Below are positions 27,918 through 36,215 of a stretch of 64,000 bases of DNA, piece after piece. Source of the stretch: Arthrobacter sp. H16F315 (lineage in GTDB: Bacteria > Actinomycetota > Actinomycetes > Actinomycetales > Micrococcaceae); the NCBI RefSeq assembly GCF_024124825.1, contig NZ_JAMXSS010000002.1:2232001-2296000 (forward strand), given 5' to 3'. Numbering within the stretch: position 1 is the first letter of the stretch; each line of letters begins with the position of its first letter. The translations under genes and the position numbers were made by a program. The notes beneath the pieces were generated by a model. The model was not told where the DNA came from, did not search any database, and worked only from the letters and a program-made list of their open reading frames with translations.

Positions 27918-28963
27918 GTGCCTGAACACCTCCCTGACCACGTCCCTGACCCGCTGACCGTCGCGGAGCTCTCCGAGTCCCAGCTCCTGGAGCGGATCTT
28001 CCCGCGCCTGCACTACGGCCAGGAGCACAGCCCGTCCCTGATCCTGGGCCCCGGCGACGACGCCGCGATTGTGGCCGCGCCAGATGGCCGGACGGTCCTC
28101 AGCATCGACACACAGGTGGTGGACCAGGACTTCCGCCTGGAGTGGAACAACGGCTACCGGACCACCGGCTACGACGTCGGCTGGAAGGCCGCCGCACAAA
28201 ACCTAAGCGACATCAACGCCATGGGGGCACGGGCCACCTCCCTCGTCGTCAGCCTCACGATGCCCCCGGGAACCCGCGTTGCCTGGGTGGAGGATTTCGC
28301 CGACGGGCTCTCGGCCGGCATCCGGGGCTCGGCGCCCCGGACTGCGCCGTGGCGGGCGGAGATCTTGGCCGGGGCAGGGAACTCGCCGTCAGCGTCGCCA
28401 TCCTCGGCACCCTCGACGGACATGCTCCGGTGCTGCGCTCGGGCGCCCGACCGGGGGACACCGTGGCATTGGCTGGCACCCTCGGACGCGCCGCAGCGGG
28501 CCTTGCGCTGCTGGAATCGGCAGTCCCGGTCGGCGACCTGAGCCGGGACCAACGCGCTTTGGTGGACGCGCAGTGCCGGCCCCTGCCGCCGCTCGCGGCG
28601 GGACCGCTGGCCAGGGACTGCGGGGCCACGGCCATGATGGACATTTCCGATGGGCTGGTCCGCGACGGCAACCGGCTGGCAGCTGCCAGCAACGTTATGC
28701 TGAACCTGGACGCGTCCGTTTTGAAGGTCCTGACCGGCCCGCTCCGGCCGGCCGCCGAACTGCTCCGCACAGATCCGCTGGACTGGGTGCTGGGCGGCGG
28801 AGAGGATCACGGATTGCTTGCCACATTCCCGCCGGGCGTTCAGCTGCCTCACGGTTTCACTGCGCTAGGCTCGGTAGAGGCCCTTGCACCAACGGACAGC
28901 ACGGGCGTGACAATAGCGGGCAGGCCCGCTGACACTGTGGGATGGGATCACTTTGCAGACTAA
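27918..28963 (+). CDS. thiL: Thiamine-monophosphate kinase, frameshifted
   Basis: ThiL phosphorylates thiamine monophosphate to the diphosphate cofactor. The first frame holds ILGPGDDAAIVAA and STDTQVV-like SIDTQVVDQDF, then WKAAAQNLSDINAMGA, all ThiL/PurM-superfamily motifs. The second frame holds the expected continuation GAPDCAVAGGDLGRG, MMDISDGLVRDGNRLA and WVLGGGEDHGLLATFP. The join is near 28328, where one missing C (GGC[C]TCGG) restores the frame; the repaired length is 348 residues. The GTG start at 27918 gives the right N-terminus. The stop overlaps the TTG start of the DAK2 gene by 11 bases. A missing base in sequencing is more likely than loss of ThiL. Confidence 0.88.
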
Positions 28964-30059
28964 AATTGCCGCCAACGCGCAAGCGATGAAGCGGTGGTTG
29001 GGCAAGGCAGAAACGACGCTTGGAAACCACAGCGACCGCCTGAACGCCATCAACATCTTTCCGGTCGCCGACGGCGACACCGGCACGAACCTCTACCTCA
29101 CGGTCCGGGCCGCGGCCCAGGCACTGCACTGCCTGGACACCTCCGCGCTGCCCGTGATCAGCGCGGATCCGGCGATCCACTCCTTCGGCCCGCCGGACCC
29201 GGCGCAGAACGACGTCGGGGCCGTTTTGTCCCGCGCCGGCCTGGCCGCCATGGAGCAGGCCCGCGGCAACTCAGGCACCCTGTTCGCCGTGTTCCTCTGC
29301 GCCGCAGCCGAGCCGCTTGCCGGCCACCACCGGCTCAGCGCACCGCTGTTTGCCGCTGCGTTGAACCGCGCCCAGCTCCGGGCCTGGTCCGCGCTAAGTG
29401 AACCGGTTCCGGGAACCATGCTGTCCGTGATGGAAGCCGCCGCCCGCGCGGCCGCGACAGTGGACGCCGAGCATAACGGTGACGACAGCAACCACGCCCT
29501 GGGCCTGGCCCTGGATGCCGCAGTCGAAGCGGCGCTGGCGGCTGTGGTGCGCACCGAAGGTCAGCTGGAGGCCCTGCACACAGCGCACGTGGTGGACGCC
29601 GGCGGCGTGGGGATGCTGCTGATCCTCGACTGCCTCCGTTCCGCCGTGCTCGGCGAGGAACTCCAGGACCAGCTCCTGGACGGCCTGCACGGCTACGACG
29701 TGCAGGACCCGCACATCCATGCCGGTATGCCGCGGGACGAAGGTGTGGAAGTTATGTGCACCATCACGCTCTCGCCGCTCGACGCTGCCACGATGCGGCA
29801 GCGGCTCGACGAAATCGGCGAGTCCGTCATCATGAGCCAGGCCGGCGCTACCGCCGACGCAAACGGGGCATACCGCTGGCGGGTCCACGTCCATGTGCCC
29901 GATGCAGCACTTGCCATGGCCCTGATCCGGGCCCTCGGCGAACCCTCGGATATCAGCGTGTCAGAACTCGCCCTGCCGGAGGCCGAATTGGAGGCCGAAC
30001 CGCACAACGCCGGTCCCCGGGAACCCGCAGGACAGGCCGCCGACGGATATGAACGCTAA
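28953..30059 (+). CDS. DAK2-domain protein (FakA/DhaL-like)
   Basis: This is a 368-residue kinase-like protein. The N-terminus has the DAK2 nucleotide and metal-binding motif NIFPVADGDTGTNLYLTV (~residues 28-45), followed by QARGNSGTLFAVFL and AHVVDAGGVGMLLILD, as in the DhaL subunit of dihydroxyacetone kinase and in FakA of fatty acid kinase. The C-terminal ~90 residues (EVMCTITLSPLD... WRVHVHVPDAALA) resemble the second FakA domain, but the protein is shorter than FakA (~550 residues) and lacks its C-terminal third. No DegV/FakB partner is visible nearby. The TTG start lies in the thiL tail, and recG starts before its stop, so the three genes are coupled. Confidence 0.78.
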   Translation: MQTKIAANAQAMKRWLGKAETTLGNHSDRLNAINIFPVADGDTGTNLYLTVRAAAQALHCLDTSALPVISADPAIHSFGPPDPAQNDVGAVLSRAGLAAMEQARGNSGTLFAVFLCAAAEPLAGHHRLSAPLFAAALNRAQLRAWSALSEPVPGTMLSVMEAAARAAATVDAEHNGDDSNHALGLALDAAVEAALAAVVRTEGQLEALHTAHVVDAGGVGMLLILDCLRSAVLGEELQDQLLDGLHGYDVQDPHIHAGMPRDEGVEVMCTITLSPLDAATMRQRLDEIGESVIMSQAGATADANGAYRWRVHVHVPDAALAMALIRALGEPSDISVSELALPEAELEAEPHNAGPREPAGQAADGYER

Positions 30060-32328
30060 ACCCGGCACCGAACCGGGCACCACCGCTCCGGGCACCACCG
30101 ATCTGGGCACCACCGAACTCGGGCTGGGCCTGGAACGCCGGATAGGCAAGCGTTCGGCGACGGTGATCGAAAAGCATCTCGGCATCACCACGGTTGGCGG
30201 TCTGCTGAATTACTTCCCCCGCCGCTACCTGGACCGCGGCGAACTCACCCCGATCAGTGAGGTCCCGCTCGACGAGGACGTCACCCTCATCGCCCGGGTC
30301 GTCTCCAGCAGCACCCGGTCGATGCGCGCCCGCCGTGGTTCCCTGACCGACGTCGTGATTTCCGACGACGCCGGGACCGGGCTCCCCGGTACCCTGAAGG
30401 TAAGTTTTTTCAACGGTTTCCGGGCCAAGGCCGCACTGCTGCCGGGCCGGCGCGCCTTGTTCTCCGGCAAGGTCACCCGCTACGCCGGTGCCCTGGGGCT
30501 GACCAACCCTGATTTCCTGCTGCTGGACGAGGACCCGGAAGCTCCGGGCAAGGATCCGGAAAAGCTCGCGGCCATGCCTATCCCGGTGTATCCGGCCACC
30601 GCCAAGCTCACCAGCTGGTCCATCCAGAAAGTCATCGAGACGCTGCTGGACACCGCAGACCTCGATGCAGTCCCGGACCCGTTGCCGGCGGAGATCGCGG
30701 ACCGGGAGCACTTTCTGCCGATCGCGGAGGCCTACCGGCTCATCCATGCCCCGCAAGGGAACGCGGACTGGCAGCACGCACAGGACCGGTTCCGCTACCA
30801 GGAAGCGCTAGTGCTCCAGTCCGCGCTCGCCCGGCGCCGCGCCCAGCTCGCCGCGGAGGAAGCCACCGCCCGCCGGCCCCTCGCGGACGGCCTGCTGACA
30901 GCCTTCGACCGGCAGCTGCCGTTCACGCTGACCGCCGGCCAGGCCGCCGTCGGCAAGACGCTGGCCGCGGAGCTCGCCCAGGACTCGCCGATGAACCGCC
31001 TGCTGCAGGGCGAAGTCGGCTCCGGAAAAACGATTGTGGCCCTGCGCGCCATGCTGCAGGTGGTTGATGCGGGGGGACAGGCTGCCCTGCTGGCGCCCAC
31101 CGAGGTCCTCGCCGCGCAGCACTTCGATTCGATCCGCCGCACACTCGGCCCGCTGTCCCGGGATGGGCTGCTGGGTGGCACGGACGCCGTCCAGGTCACA
31201 CTGCTCACCGGCTCCATGCCCACGGCCGCCCGGAAACAAGCCATGTTGGATGCCGCCTCCGGGAACGCAGGGATCATCATCGGCACCCATGCCCTGCTCA
31301 GCGATAACGTCTCCTTCTACGACCTGGGCCTGATCGTGGTCGATGAGCAGCACCGCTTCGGCGTCGAACAACGCGACGTGCTCCGGTCCAAAGCCAGCAA
31401 ACCCCCGCACCTGCTGGTAATGACCGCCACGCCCATCCCGAGGACAGTGGCCATGACAGTGTTCGGTGACCTGGAAACCTCGGTCCTCGACGAACTACCG
31501 GCCGGCCGCGCGCCGATCACCACGCACGTCGTCGGGCTCGCCGAGCACCCGGCCTGGGCCACGCGGATCTGGACGCGCTCCCGGGAAGAGATCGACGCCG
31601 GCCACCAGGTCTACATCGTCTGTCCCAAAATCGGCTCGGACGACGACGGCGATTTCAGCCCCGGCGAAGCCGAACCGTCCGACGCTGACCTCGCGGGCGA
31701 CAACGGCGCACGCGAACTGGCATCCGTCACCGGCGTCGTCGAACAGCTCCGCGACGAACCGGCCCTGGCCGGGGTCAGCGTGGCGCCGCTGCACGGCCGG
31801 CAGGACCCGGTGCTCAAGTCCGGCACCATGGCCTCTTTCACCGCCAACGAAACCAAGCTGCTGGTCTCCACAACAGTGATCGAGGTGGGTGTGGACGTGC
31901 ACAACGCCACCCTTATGGTCATTCTTGACGCGGACCGCTTCGGTATCTCCCAGCTCCACCAGCTCCGCGGCCGGGTGGGCCGCGGCGGGCTCCCGGGTAT
32001 GTGCCTGCTCGTGACCACGCTGGAACCGGGCCATCCGAGCCGGCGCCGCCTCGACGCCGTCGCCGCCACCACCGACGGCTTTGAACTTTCCCAGGAGGAC
32101 CTCAAGCTGCGCCGGGAGGGCGACATCCTGGGCGCCTCCCAGTCCGGCGGCCGTTCCACGCTGAAGCTCCTGCGGGTCCTGGAACACGAGGACGTGATCG
32201 CCCGGGCGCGGCAGGACGCGTGGCGCATTGTCGGCGCCGACCCGTCGCTGGAGTCCCACCCCGACCTCGCAGCGGCAATCGACGAATACCTCAATCCGGA
32301 AAAGGAGGCGTTCCTTGAACGCGGCTAA
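30049..32328 (+). CDS. recG: ATP-dependent DNA helicase RecG
   Basis: RecG remodels stalled replication forks and branched DNA. The 759-residue protein has a wedge/OB domain in the N-terminal third (starting after an unusual Gly/Thr-rich opening with repeated PGTT and LGTT) and then the helicase motifs: I GEVGSGKTIVALRA, II VVDEQHRFGVEQ, III VMTATPIPRTVAM, V STTVIEVGVDVHNATLM and VI HQLRGRVGRG. The C-terminal LSQEDLKLRREGDILG is the RecG TRG region. The length is slightly above average because of the acidic insert PKIGSDDDGDFSPGEAEPS. The ATG overlaps the previous gene by 11 bases. Confidence 0.97.
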   Translation: MNAKPGTEPGTTAPGTTDLGTTELGLGLERRIGKRSATVIEKHLGITTVGGLLNYFPRRYLDRGELTPISEVPLDEDVTLIARVVSSSTRSMRARRGSLTDVVISDDAGTGLPGTLKVSFFNGFRAKAALLPGRRALFSGKVTRYAGALGLTNPDFLLLDEDPEAPGKDPEKLAAMPIPVYPATAKLTSWSIQKVIETLLDTADLDAVPDPLPAEIADREHFLPIAEAYRLIHAPQGNADWQHAQDRFRYQEALVLQSALARRRAQLAAEEATARRPLADGLLTAFDRQLPFTLTAGQAAVGKTLAAELAQDSPMNRLLQGEVGSGKTIVALRAMLQVVDAGGQAALLAPTEVLAAQHFDSIRRTLGPLSRDGLLGGTDAVQVTLLTGSMPTAARKQAMLDAASGNAGIIIGTHALLSDNVSFYDLGLIVVDEQHRFGVEQRDVLRSKASKPPHLLVMTATPIPRTVAMTVFGDLETSVLDELPAGRAPITTHVVGLAEHPAWATRIWTRSREEIDAGHQVYIVCPKIGSDDDGDFSPGEAEPSDADLAGDNGARELASVTGVVEQLRDEPALAGVSVAPLHGRQDPVLKSGTMASFTANETKLLVSTTVIEVGVDVHNATLMVILDADRFGISQLHQLRGRVGRGGLPGMCLLVTTLEPGHPSRRRLDAVAATTDGFELSQEDLKLRREGDILGASQSGGRSTLKLLRVLEHEDVIARARQDAWRIVGADPSLESHPDLAAAIDEYLNPEKEAFLERG

Positions 32329-32358
32329 GAAAATCCAGGCGTCCCCGGCGGCACGGGC

Positions 32359-33000
32359 ATGAGCCGCATCATCGCCGGCGCCGCCGGTGGAAGCACCTTG
32401 GTCAGTGTCCCGGGATCGTTGACCCGGCCCACCACCGACCGGGTCAAGGAAGCGCTCTTCTCGAGGCTGGACGCCTTCGAGGTGATAGCGGACGCCCGTG
32501 TGCTGGACCTCTACGCGGGATCCGGTTCCCTCGGTGTGGAAAGTGCCAGCCGGGGCGCGCACAGTGTGGACCTGGTGGAATTCGACGGCAAGGCCAGCGC
32601 GGTCTGCCAGCGCAACGCCGACCTCGTTAATACCGTGGTGGGGCGCAAAGTGGTTTCCGTGCACCGCTCGAAAGTCGATTCGTTCCTTGAACGGACCCGG
32701 GAGGGTGCCCGCTGGGACCTCGTCTTCCTGGATCCGCCGTACCCGCTGGACGAGCCGGGGCTGGCCGCGGTGCTCGCGCAGCTGGTCCCGCAGCTGGCCG
32801 AAGGTGCCGTCGTCGTGGTGGAGCGTTCATCGCGGACCCCCGAGCCGTCCTGGCCGGCGGGGATGGAACGTTTTGCGGAACGCAAGTACGGGGAGACGAA
32901 GCTCTGGTTCGCCGAACCGGGCGTGGAAGAAGAAGTCCCGGCGGACGCGTCGGGGGCACCAAACGCACCGGAGGCAGAAGCCGAACCCGACGGCGACTAG
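32359..33000 (+). CDS. rsmD: 16S rRNA (guanine(966)-N(2))-methyltransferase RsmD
   Basis: RsmD methylates G966 of 16S rRNA using S-adenosylmethionine. The 213-residue protein starts MSRIIAGAAGG and continues with RPTTDRVKEALFS, the SAM-binding VLDLYAGSGSLGVESASRG and the catalytic FLDPPYPL. The C-terminal ~25 residues are an acidic Ala/Glu/Pro tail not found in shorter homologues. The stop codon TAG lies inside the 6-bp duplication made by the IS481 insertion, so the protein end is unchanged but the element directly abuts the gene. In related genomes coaD usually follows; here an IS and three minus-strand genes intervene. Confidence 0.94.
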   Translation: MSRIIAGAAGGSTLVSVPGSLTRPTTDRVKEALFSRLDAFEVIADARVLDLYAGSGSLGVESASRGAHSVDLVEFDGKASAVCQRNADLVNTVVGRKVVSVHRSKVDSFLERTREGARWDLVFLDPPYPLDEPGLAAVLAQLVPQLAEGAVVVVERSSRTPEPSWPAGMERFAERKYGETKLWFAEPGVEEEVPADASGAPNAPEAEAEPDGD

Positions 33001-33001
33001 G

Positions 33002-33028
33002 TGTAATCAGCCAGGACGTTGGTTACAT
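33002..33028 (+). repeat. Left terminal inverted repeat of the IS481 element
   Basis: A 27-bp terminal repeat starting TGTAATCAGCC. It pairs with 34035-34061 with four mismatches and is preceded by the target duplicate ACTAGG. It is the binding site for the transposase. Confidence 0.9.
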
Positions 33029-33039
33029 GTTGAAAGGGT

Positions 33040-33093
33040 GAAGACCTCTTAGGTTGGTGGTTACCACACACACCAAACGACTAAGAGGTCTTC
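33040..33093 (+). promoter_or_regulatory. Hairpin sequestering the transposase ribosome site
   Basis: A perfect 13-bp inverted repeat (33040-33052 GAAGACCTCTTAG and 33081-33093 CTAAGAGGTCTTC) is separated by 28 bases. The right arm contains the AAGAGG ribosome site and ends directly before the transposase ATG at 33094. A transcript entering from rsmD would carry both arms and could fold so as to hide the start. A transcript starting inside the loop would lack the left arm and be translated. This matches known protection of insertion sequences against impinging transcription, but the function here is inferred. Confidence 0.6.
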
Positions 33094-34056
33094 ATGGTCC
33101 ACCGTAATGCCCGTCTGACTCCTGCCGGTAGAAGCATCCTTGTCCAGCGTGTTCTGGGCGGCCGTCCCGTGGCGCATGTGGCGAAGGAAATGGGTGTTTC
33201 CCGTGCCTGCGCCCACCGGTGGCTTAAGCGCTATGTCGAACACGGCTGGGACGGGATGGAGGACCGATCCTCACGCCCGCATTCGTGCCCGCATGCCACC
33301 CCCGAGGCGAAGACCGAGGACGCGCTCGCGGCGCGTAAGAAGCACCGCGAAGGCCCGGTCGAGCTGGCCGAACGCTGCAAGGTCCCGGCCCGCACTGTCT
33401 CTCGGATCATTGCCAGGGCCGGGCTGCCCCGGTTGTGGGAACTGGACCCGATCAGCGGCGAACGCATCCGGGCCGGCCGGGCCACCGACCACCGTTACGA
33501 ACGCGACACCGCCGGAGATCTGCTGCATATCGACGTCAAGAAACTCGGCGGCATAGCGAACGGCGGCGGCTGGCGGGTCCATGGCCGCAGCGAAGCCGTC
33601 CGAGGCCGCGGCATCGGATACGACTACGTCCACGTCGCCGTAGATGACCACTCCCGCCTGGCCTACGTCGAGGTCCTGCCCGATGAGAAAGGGCCGACCT
33701 GCGCCCGGTTCCTGACCAACGCAGCGGCGTTCATGGCCGCGAACGGGGCACCCGTGCGCGAAGTCATGACCGACAACGCCCTGGCCTACATCCGGTCCGC
33801 GGACTTCGCCAAGGCCATCGCGGATCTCGGCGCCAAACACCGGCGCACCAAACCGCGCAGCCCGTGGCAGAACGGCAAAGCCGAACGGTTCAACCGCACC
33901 CTCCAGGAATGCTGGGCCTACAAGAACGCCTACGATTCAAGCGACCACCGCACACAGGCCCTGACGGGCTGGCTAGACTTCTACAACCACCGCCGCAACC
34001 ACAGCGCCCTCGGAGGACGACCACCCATCAGCAGATGTAACCAACCTGCTGGCTGA
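33094..34056 (+). CDS. IS481-family transposase
   Basis: The 320-residue DDE transposase has an N-terminal helix-turn-helix (VAHVAKEMGVSRACAHRWLKR, ~residues 28-47) and a second DNA-binding part. The retroviral-integrase-like core has the first Asp in LLHIDVKKLGG, the second in VMTDNALAY, and the Glu in SPWQNGKAERFNRTLQE. The C-terminal YNHRRNHSALGGRPP is typical of IS481. No frameshift or stop interrupts it. Its ATG is directly preceded by a hairpin that covers the AAGAGG ribosome site. Confidence 0.95.
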   Translation: MVHRNARLTPAGRSILVQRVLGGRPVAHVAKEMGVSRACAHRWLKRYVEHGWDGMEDRSSRPHSCPHATPEAKTEDALAARKKHREGPVELAERCKVPARTVSRIIARAGLPRLWELDPISGERIRAGRATDHRYERDTAGDLLHIDVKKLGGIANGGGWRVHGRSEAVRGRGIGYDYVHVAVDDHSRLAYVEVLPDEKGPTCARFLTNAAAFMAANGAPVREVMTDNALAYIRSADFAKAIADLGAKHRRTKPRSPWQNGKAERFNRTLQECWAYKNAYDSSDHRTQALTGWLDFYNHRRNHSALGGRPPISRCNQPAG

Positions 34057-34061
34057 ATACA
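34035..34061 (-). repeat. Right terminal inverted repeat of the IS481 element
   Basis: A 27-bp repeat that includes the transposase stop codon and ends in AATACA. It is followed by the second copy of the ACTAGG target duplicate. The ~160 bases after it, up to the next gene end at 34225, show no gene or clear terminator. Confidence 0.9.
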
Positions 34062-34224
34062 ACTAGGGCGTGGGCCCTCCTTCTTTGAGCCGGAGCGTGA
34101 TGGTTCGAAGGACGGCGCCGCTGGTGCCGGCCGGCCGCCGGCTTGGATGAATCGTCCTGCCGAAGCGACGCGCAGGAAGTCGGTCACACGCTTTGGGTCA
34201 GACGGCCACGAACCGTCCCTTCGC

Positions 34225-35007
34225 CTAGTCGCTCAGGGCGTCCAGCGCGACCCCGGACAATACCTTCGCCGGGTGCGGCCCGCGGGCGGTAAGCGCTGCA
34301 GTCCACACCTCCGGCCACGGGCCCTGGGTGCCGGCCAGGATGATGTTGCCGGGATAGCGGCCGCTGAACATGCCGGTCTCAGCGCAAGCGGCGACGTCGG
34401 TCATGGCCCGGCGCAGCGCGGCCACCTGGCTTCGGACCAGGGTGAGCCCGGGTTCGTCGCCCACGTTGACTACCAGGACGCCGCGGGCAGTGAGCTTCGC
34501 CGCGGCCTCCCGGTAAAACTCGGTGCAGGCGAGGTGTTCGGGTGCCTCGGGCCCGGAGAAAATGTCCAGGATCACAACGTCGAAGCTCAGTTCCGGCGGC
34601 AGCTCGGCCAGGGCCGCCCTGGCGTCGCCGATCAGCGGGTGCAGCTCCGTGCCGTCCGGCAGCGGGAGCTGCTGCAGCACAAAGTCCAACAGCTCCCGCT
34701 CCAGCTCCACCGCGTACTGCACCGAGCCCGGCCGGGTGGCCTGGATGTAGCGGGCAAGCGTCAGCGCCCCGGCCCCAAGATGGAGCGCTGTGATGGGTTC
34801 GCCCCACGGTGCCGCGAGGTCCACCACGTGGCCGATCCGGCGCAGGTACTCGTAGAAAATGTCCGCGGGCTCGGCCAGGTTGACGTGCGACTGTTCCGCC
34901 CCGCCGATGCTGAGCACAAAGCCGCCGTCGGTAAAGGCATCGGGTTCGATCGTGGCGTGTTGGCCGGTGGTCCGCAGGAAGCGGGTGGCCGCGGGAGTGT
35001 CCCGCAT
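34225..35007 (-). CDS. Spermidine-synthase-like methyltransferase-fold protein
   Basis: The 260-residue protein resembles the aminopropyltransferase (SpeE) superfamily: SHVNLAEPADIFYEYLRR, ALHLGAGALTLARYIQ (nucleotide-binding loop), AVELERELLDFV, HPLIGDARAALAEL and the catalytic-region VVILDIFSGPEAPEHLACTEF. The true enzymes have a DxxDP/GGGDG layout; here GAGALT replaces GGGDG, so polyamine synthesis is doubtful. Such proteins are often simply called spermidine-synthase-like. Its ATG overlaps the aminotransferase stop, so it is the last gene of a three-gene minus-strand operon. Confidence 0.75.
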   Translation of the reverse strand: MRDTPAATRFLRTTGQHATIEPDAFTDGGFVLSIGGAEQSHVNLAEPADIFYEYLRRIGHVVDLAAPWGEPITALHLGAGALTLARYIQATRPGSVQYAVELERELLDFVLQQLPLPDGTELHPLIGDARAALAELPPELSFDVVILDIFSGPEAPEHLACTEFYREAAAKLTARGVLVVNVGDEPGLTLVRSQVAALRRAMTDVAACAETGMFSGRYPGNIILAGTQGPWPEVWTAALTARGPHPAKVLSGVALDALSD

Positions 35008-36215
35008 CAGAGCCGGTCGCGGAGTGTTGCAAGCCGTTCGGCGGCTTCCTGCAGGACGCTAATCTTCTTGCAGAACGCGAAGCGCAGCAGGCTCCGGGTG
35101 CGTTCGGCGCCGTCCGGGTGGCAAAAGACCGCGACCGGAATGGCTGCGACACCCACCAGGGACGGCAGACGGCGGGCCAGCTCCACGGCGTCGGAGATGC
35201 CGAGCGGAGCCGTGTCCACGTTGACGAAGTACGTTCCCTGCGGTGTCAGCACGTCGAAGCCCGCGGCCCGCAGACCGTCACTGAGGACGTCCCGCTTGAG
35301 CTGGAGGGTATCGGCGATTCCGGTGTAGAACTCATCCGGCAGGCCCAGCCCGGCCGCAATGGCACTCTGGAACGGCGTACCGGAGCTGTAGCTCAGGAAC
35401 TGCTTGACCGTGCGGGCGGCGGCGACCAGATGCTCCGGTCCGCTGAGCCATCCGATCTTCCAGCCGGTAAAAGAAAAGGTCTTCCCGGCGGAAGAAATGG
35501 TCAGCGTCCGTTCCGCGGCGCCCGGCAGCGTGGCCACCGGGATGTGCCGGGCACCAAAGGTGAGGTGCTCGTACACCTCGTCGGTGATGATCACGGCGTT
35601 GTGCCTGGTGGCGAGCTCGACGACGCGTTCGAGCACCTCGAGCGGGAACACCGCCCCGGTGGGATTGTGCGGGTTGTTCACCAGCACCACCTTGGTGCGG
35701 CTGCTGAACGCTGCCTCGAGCGCGTCCAGGTCCGGCATAAAGTCAGGGGCCAGCAGCGGTGCGGTGACGTGCCGGGCACCGGAGAGGCCAATAATCGCAC
35801 CGTAGGAGTCGTAGAAAGGCTCGAAGGTGAGAACCTCATCGCCCGGCCCCACAAGCGCCAACAGCGAGGCGGCGATGGCCTCGGTGGCGCCGGTGGTGAC
35901 AATAATTTCGGTTTGCGGATCCGGGGCCAGCCCGTAGAAGCGTTCCTGGTGAAGGGAAATGGCCTCCCGCAGCTCCAGGATGCCCTTCCCGGGGGCGTAC
36001 TGGTTGGCGCCGGCAGCGATGGCGGCCTGCGCGGCAGCCTTGATTTCCACCGGGCCGTCTTCGTCCGGGAAACCCTGGCCGAGGTTGATGGCACCCGTCT
36101 GCAGGGCGAGGGTGGTCATTTCCTCGAAGATGGTCACGCCGAGGCTGCCGTCGGGGGAGAGCAGGTTCGCTCCTGAGGCGGTCCGCTGCCAGGGGGACGG
36201 TTGGGGGAAGTTCAT
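35007..36215 (-). CDS. PLP-dependent class I/II aminotransferase
   Basis: The 402-residue aminotransferase is related to kynurenine/glutamine and methionine aminotransferases. Family segments are INLGQGFPDEDGP, NQYAPGKGILELREAI, TTGATEAIAASLLAL, NNPHNPTGAVF (Asn binding the cofactor ring), ITDEVYEHLTF (Asp/Tyr), SSAGKTFSFTGWKIGW with the Schiff-base Lys, and the C-terminal LLRFAFCK with the carboxylate-binding Arg. The substrate cannot be fixed from these motifs; kynurenine-oxoglutarate or methionine transamination are reasonable. Its start overlaps the SDR gene stop and its stop overlaps the spermidine-synthase-like start (both ATGA-like). Confidence 0.88.
   Translation of the reverse strand: MNFPQPSPWQRTASGANLLSPDGSLGVTIFEEMTTLALQTGAINLGQGFPDEDGPVEIKAAAQAAIAAGANQYAPGKGILELREAISLHQERFYGLAPDPQTEIIVTTGATEAIAASLLALVGPGDEVLTFEPFYDSYGAIIGLSGARHVTAPLLAPDFMPDLDALEAAFSSRTKVVLVNNPHNPTGAVFPLEVLERVVELATRHNAVIITDEVYEHLTFGARHIPVATLPGAAERTLTISSAGKTFSFTGWKIGWLSGPEHLVAAARTVKQFLSYSSGTPFQSAIAAGLGLPDEFYTGIADTLQLKRDVLSDGLRAAGFDVLTPQGTYFVNVDTAPLGISDAVELARRLPSLVGVAAIPVAVFCHPDGAERTRSLLRFAFCKKISVLQEAAERLATLRDRL

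Larger units (their letters stand above)
33002..34061. mobile_element. Complete IS481-family insertion sequence (1060 bp)
   Basis: The element is bounded by 27-bp imperfect inverted repeats (33002-33028 and 34035-34061) that begin TGTAATCAGCCAG and end TGGCTGAATACA. Four positions differ between the arms. The hexamer ACTAGG flanks both sides (32996-33001 and 34062-34067) and is a target-site duplication. One transposase gene fills the interior and its last codons lie in the right repeat, as is common in IS481 elements. The intact transposase, the good terminal repeats and the perfect duplication point to a recent insertion that is probably still mobile. It landed exactly behind the rsmD coding sequence. 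Confidence 0.93.

Noticed and set aside
34147..35328. Open plus-strand frame of 393 codons
   Set aside because: It is the antisense shadow of the spermidine-synthase-like and aminotransferase genes, rich in Arg and Gly without family motifs.
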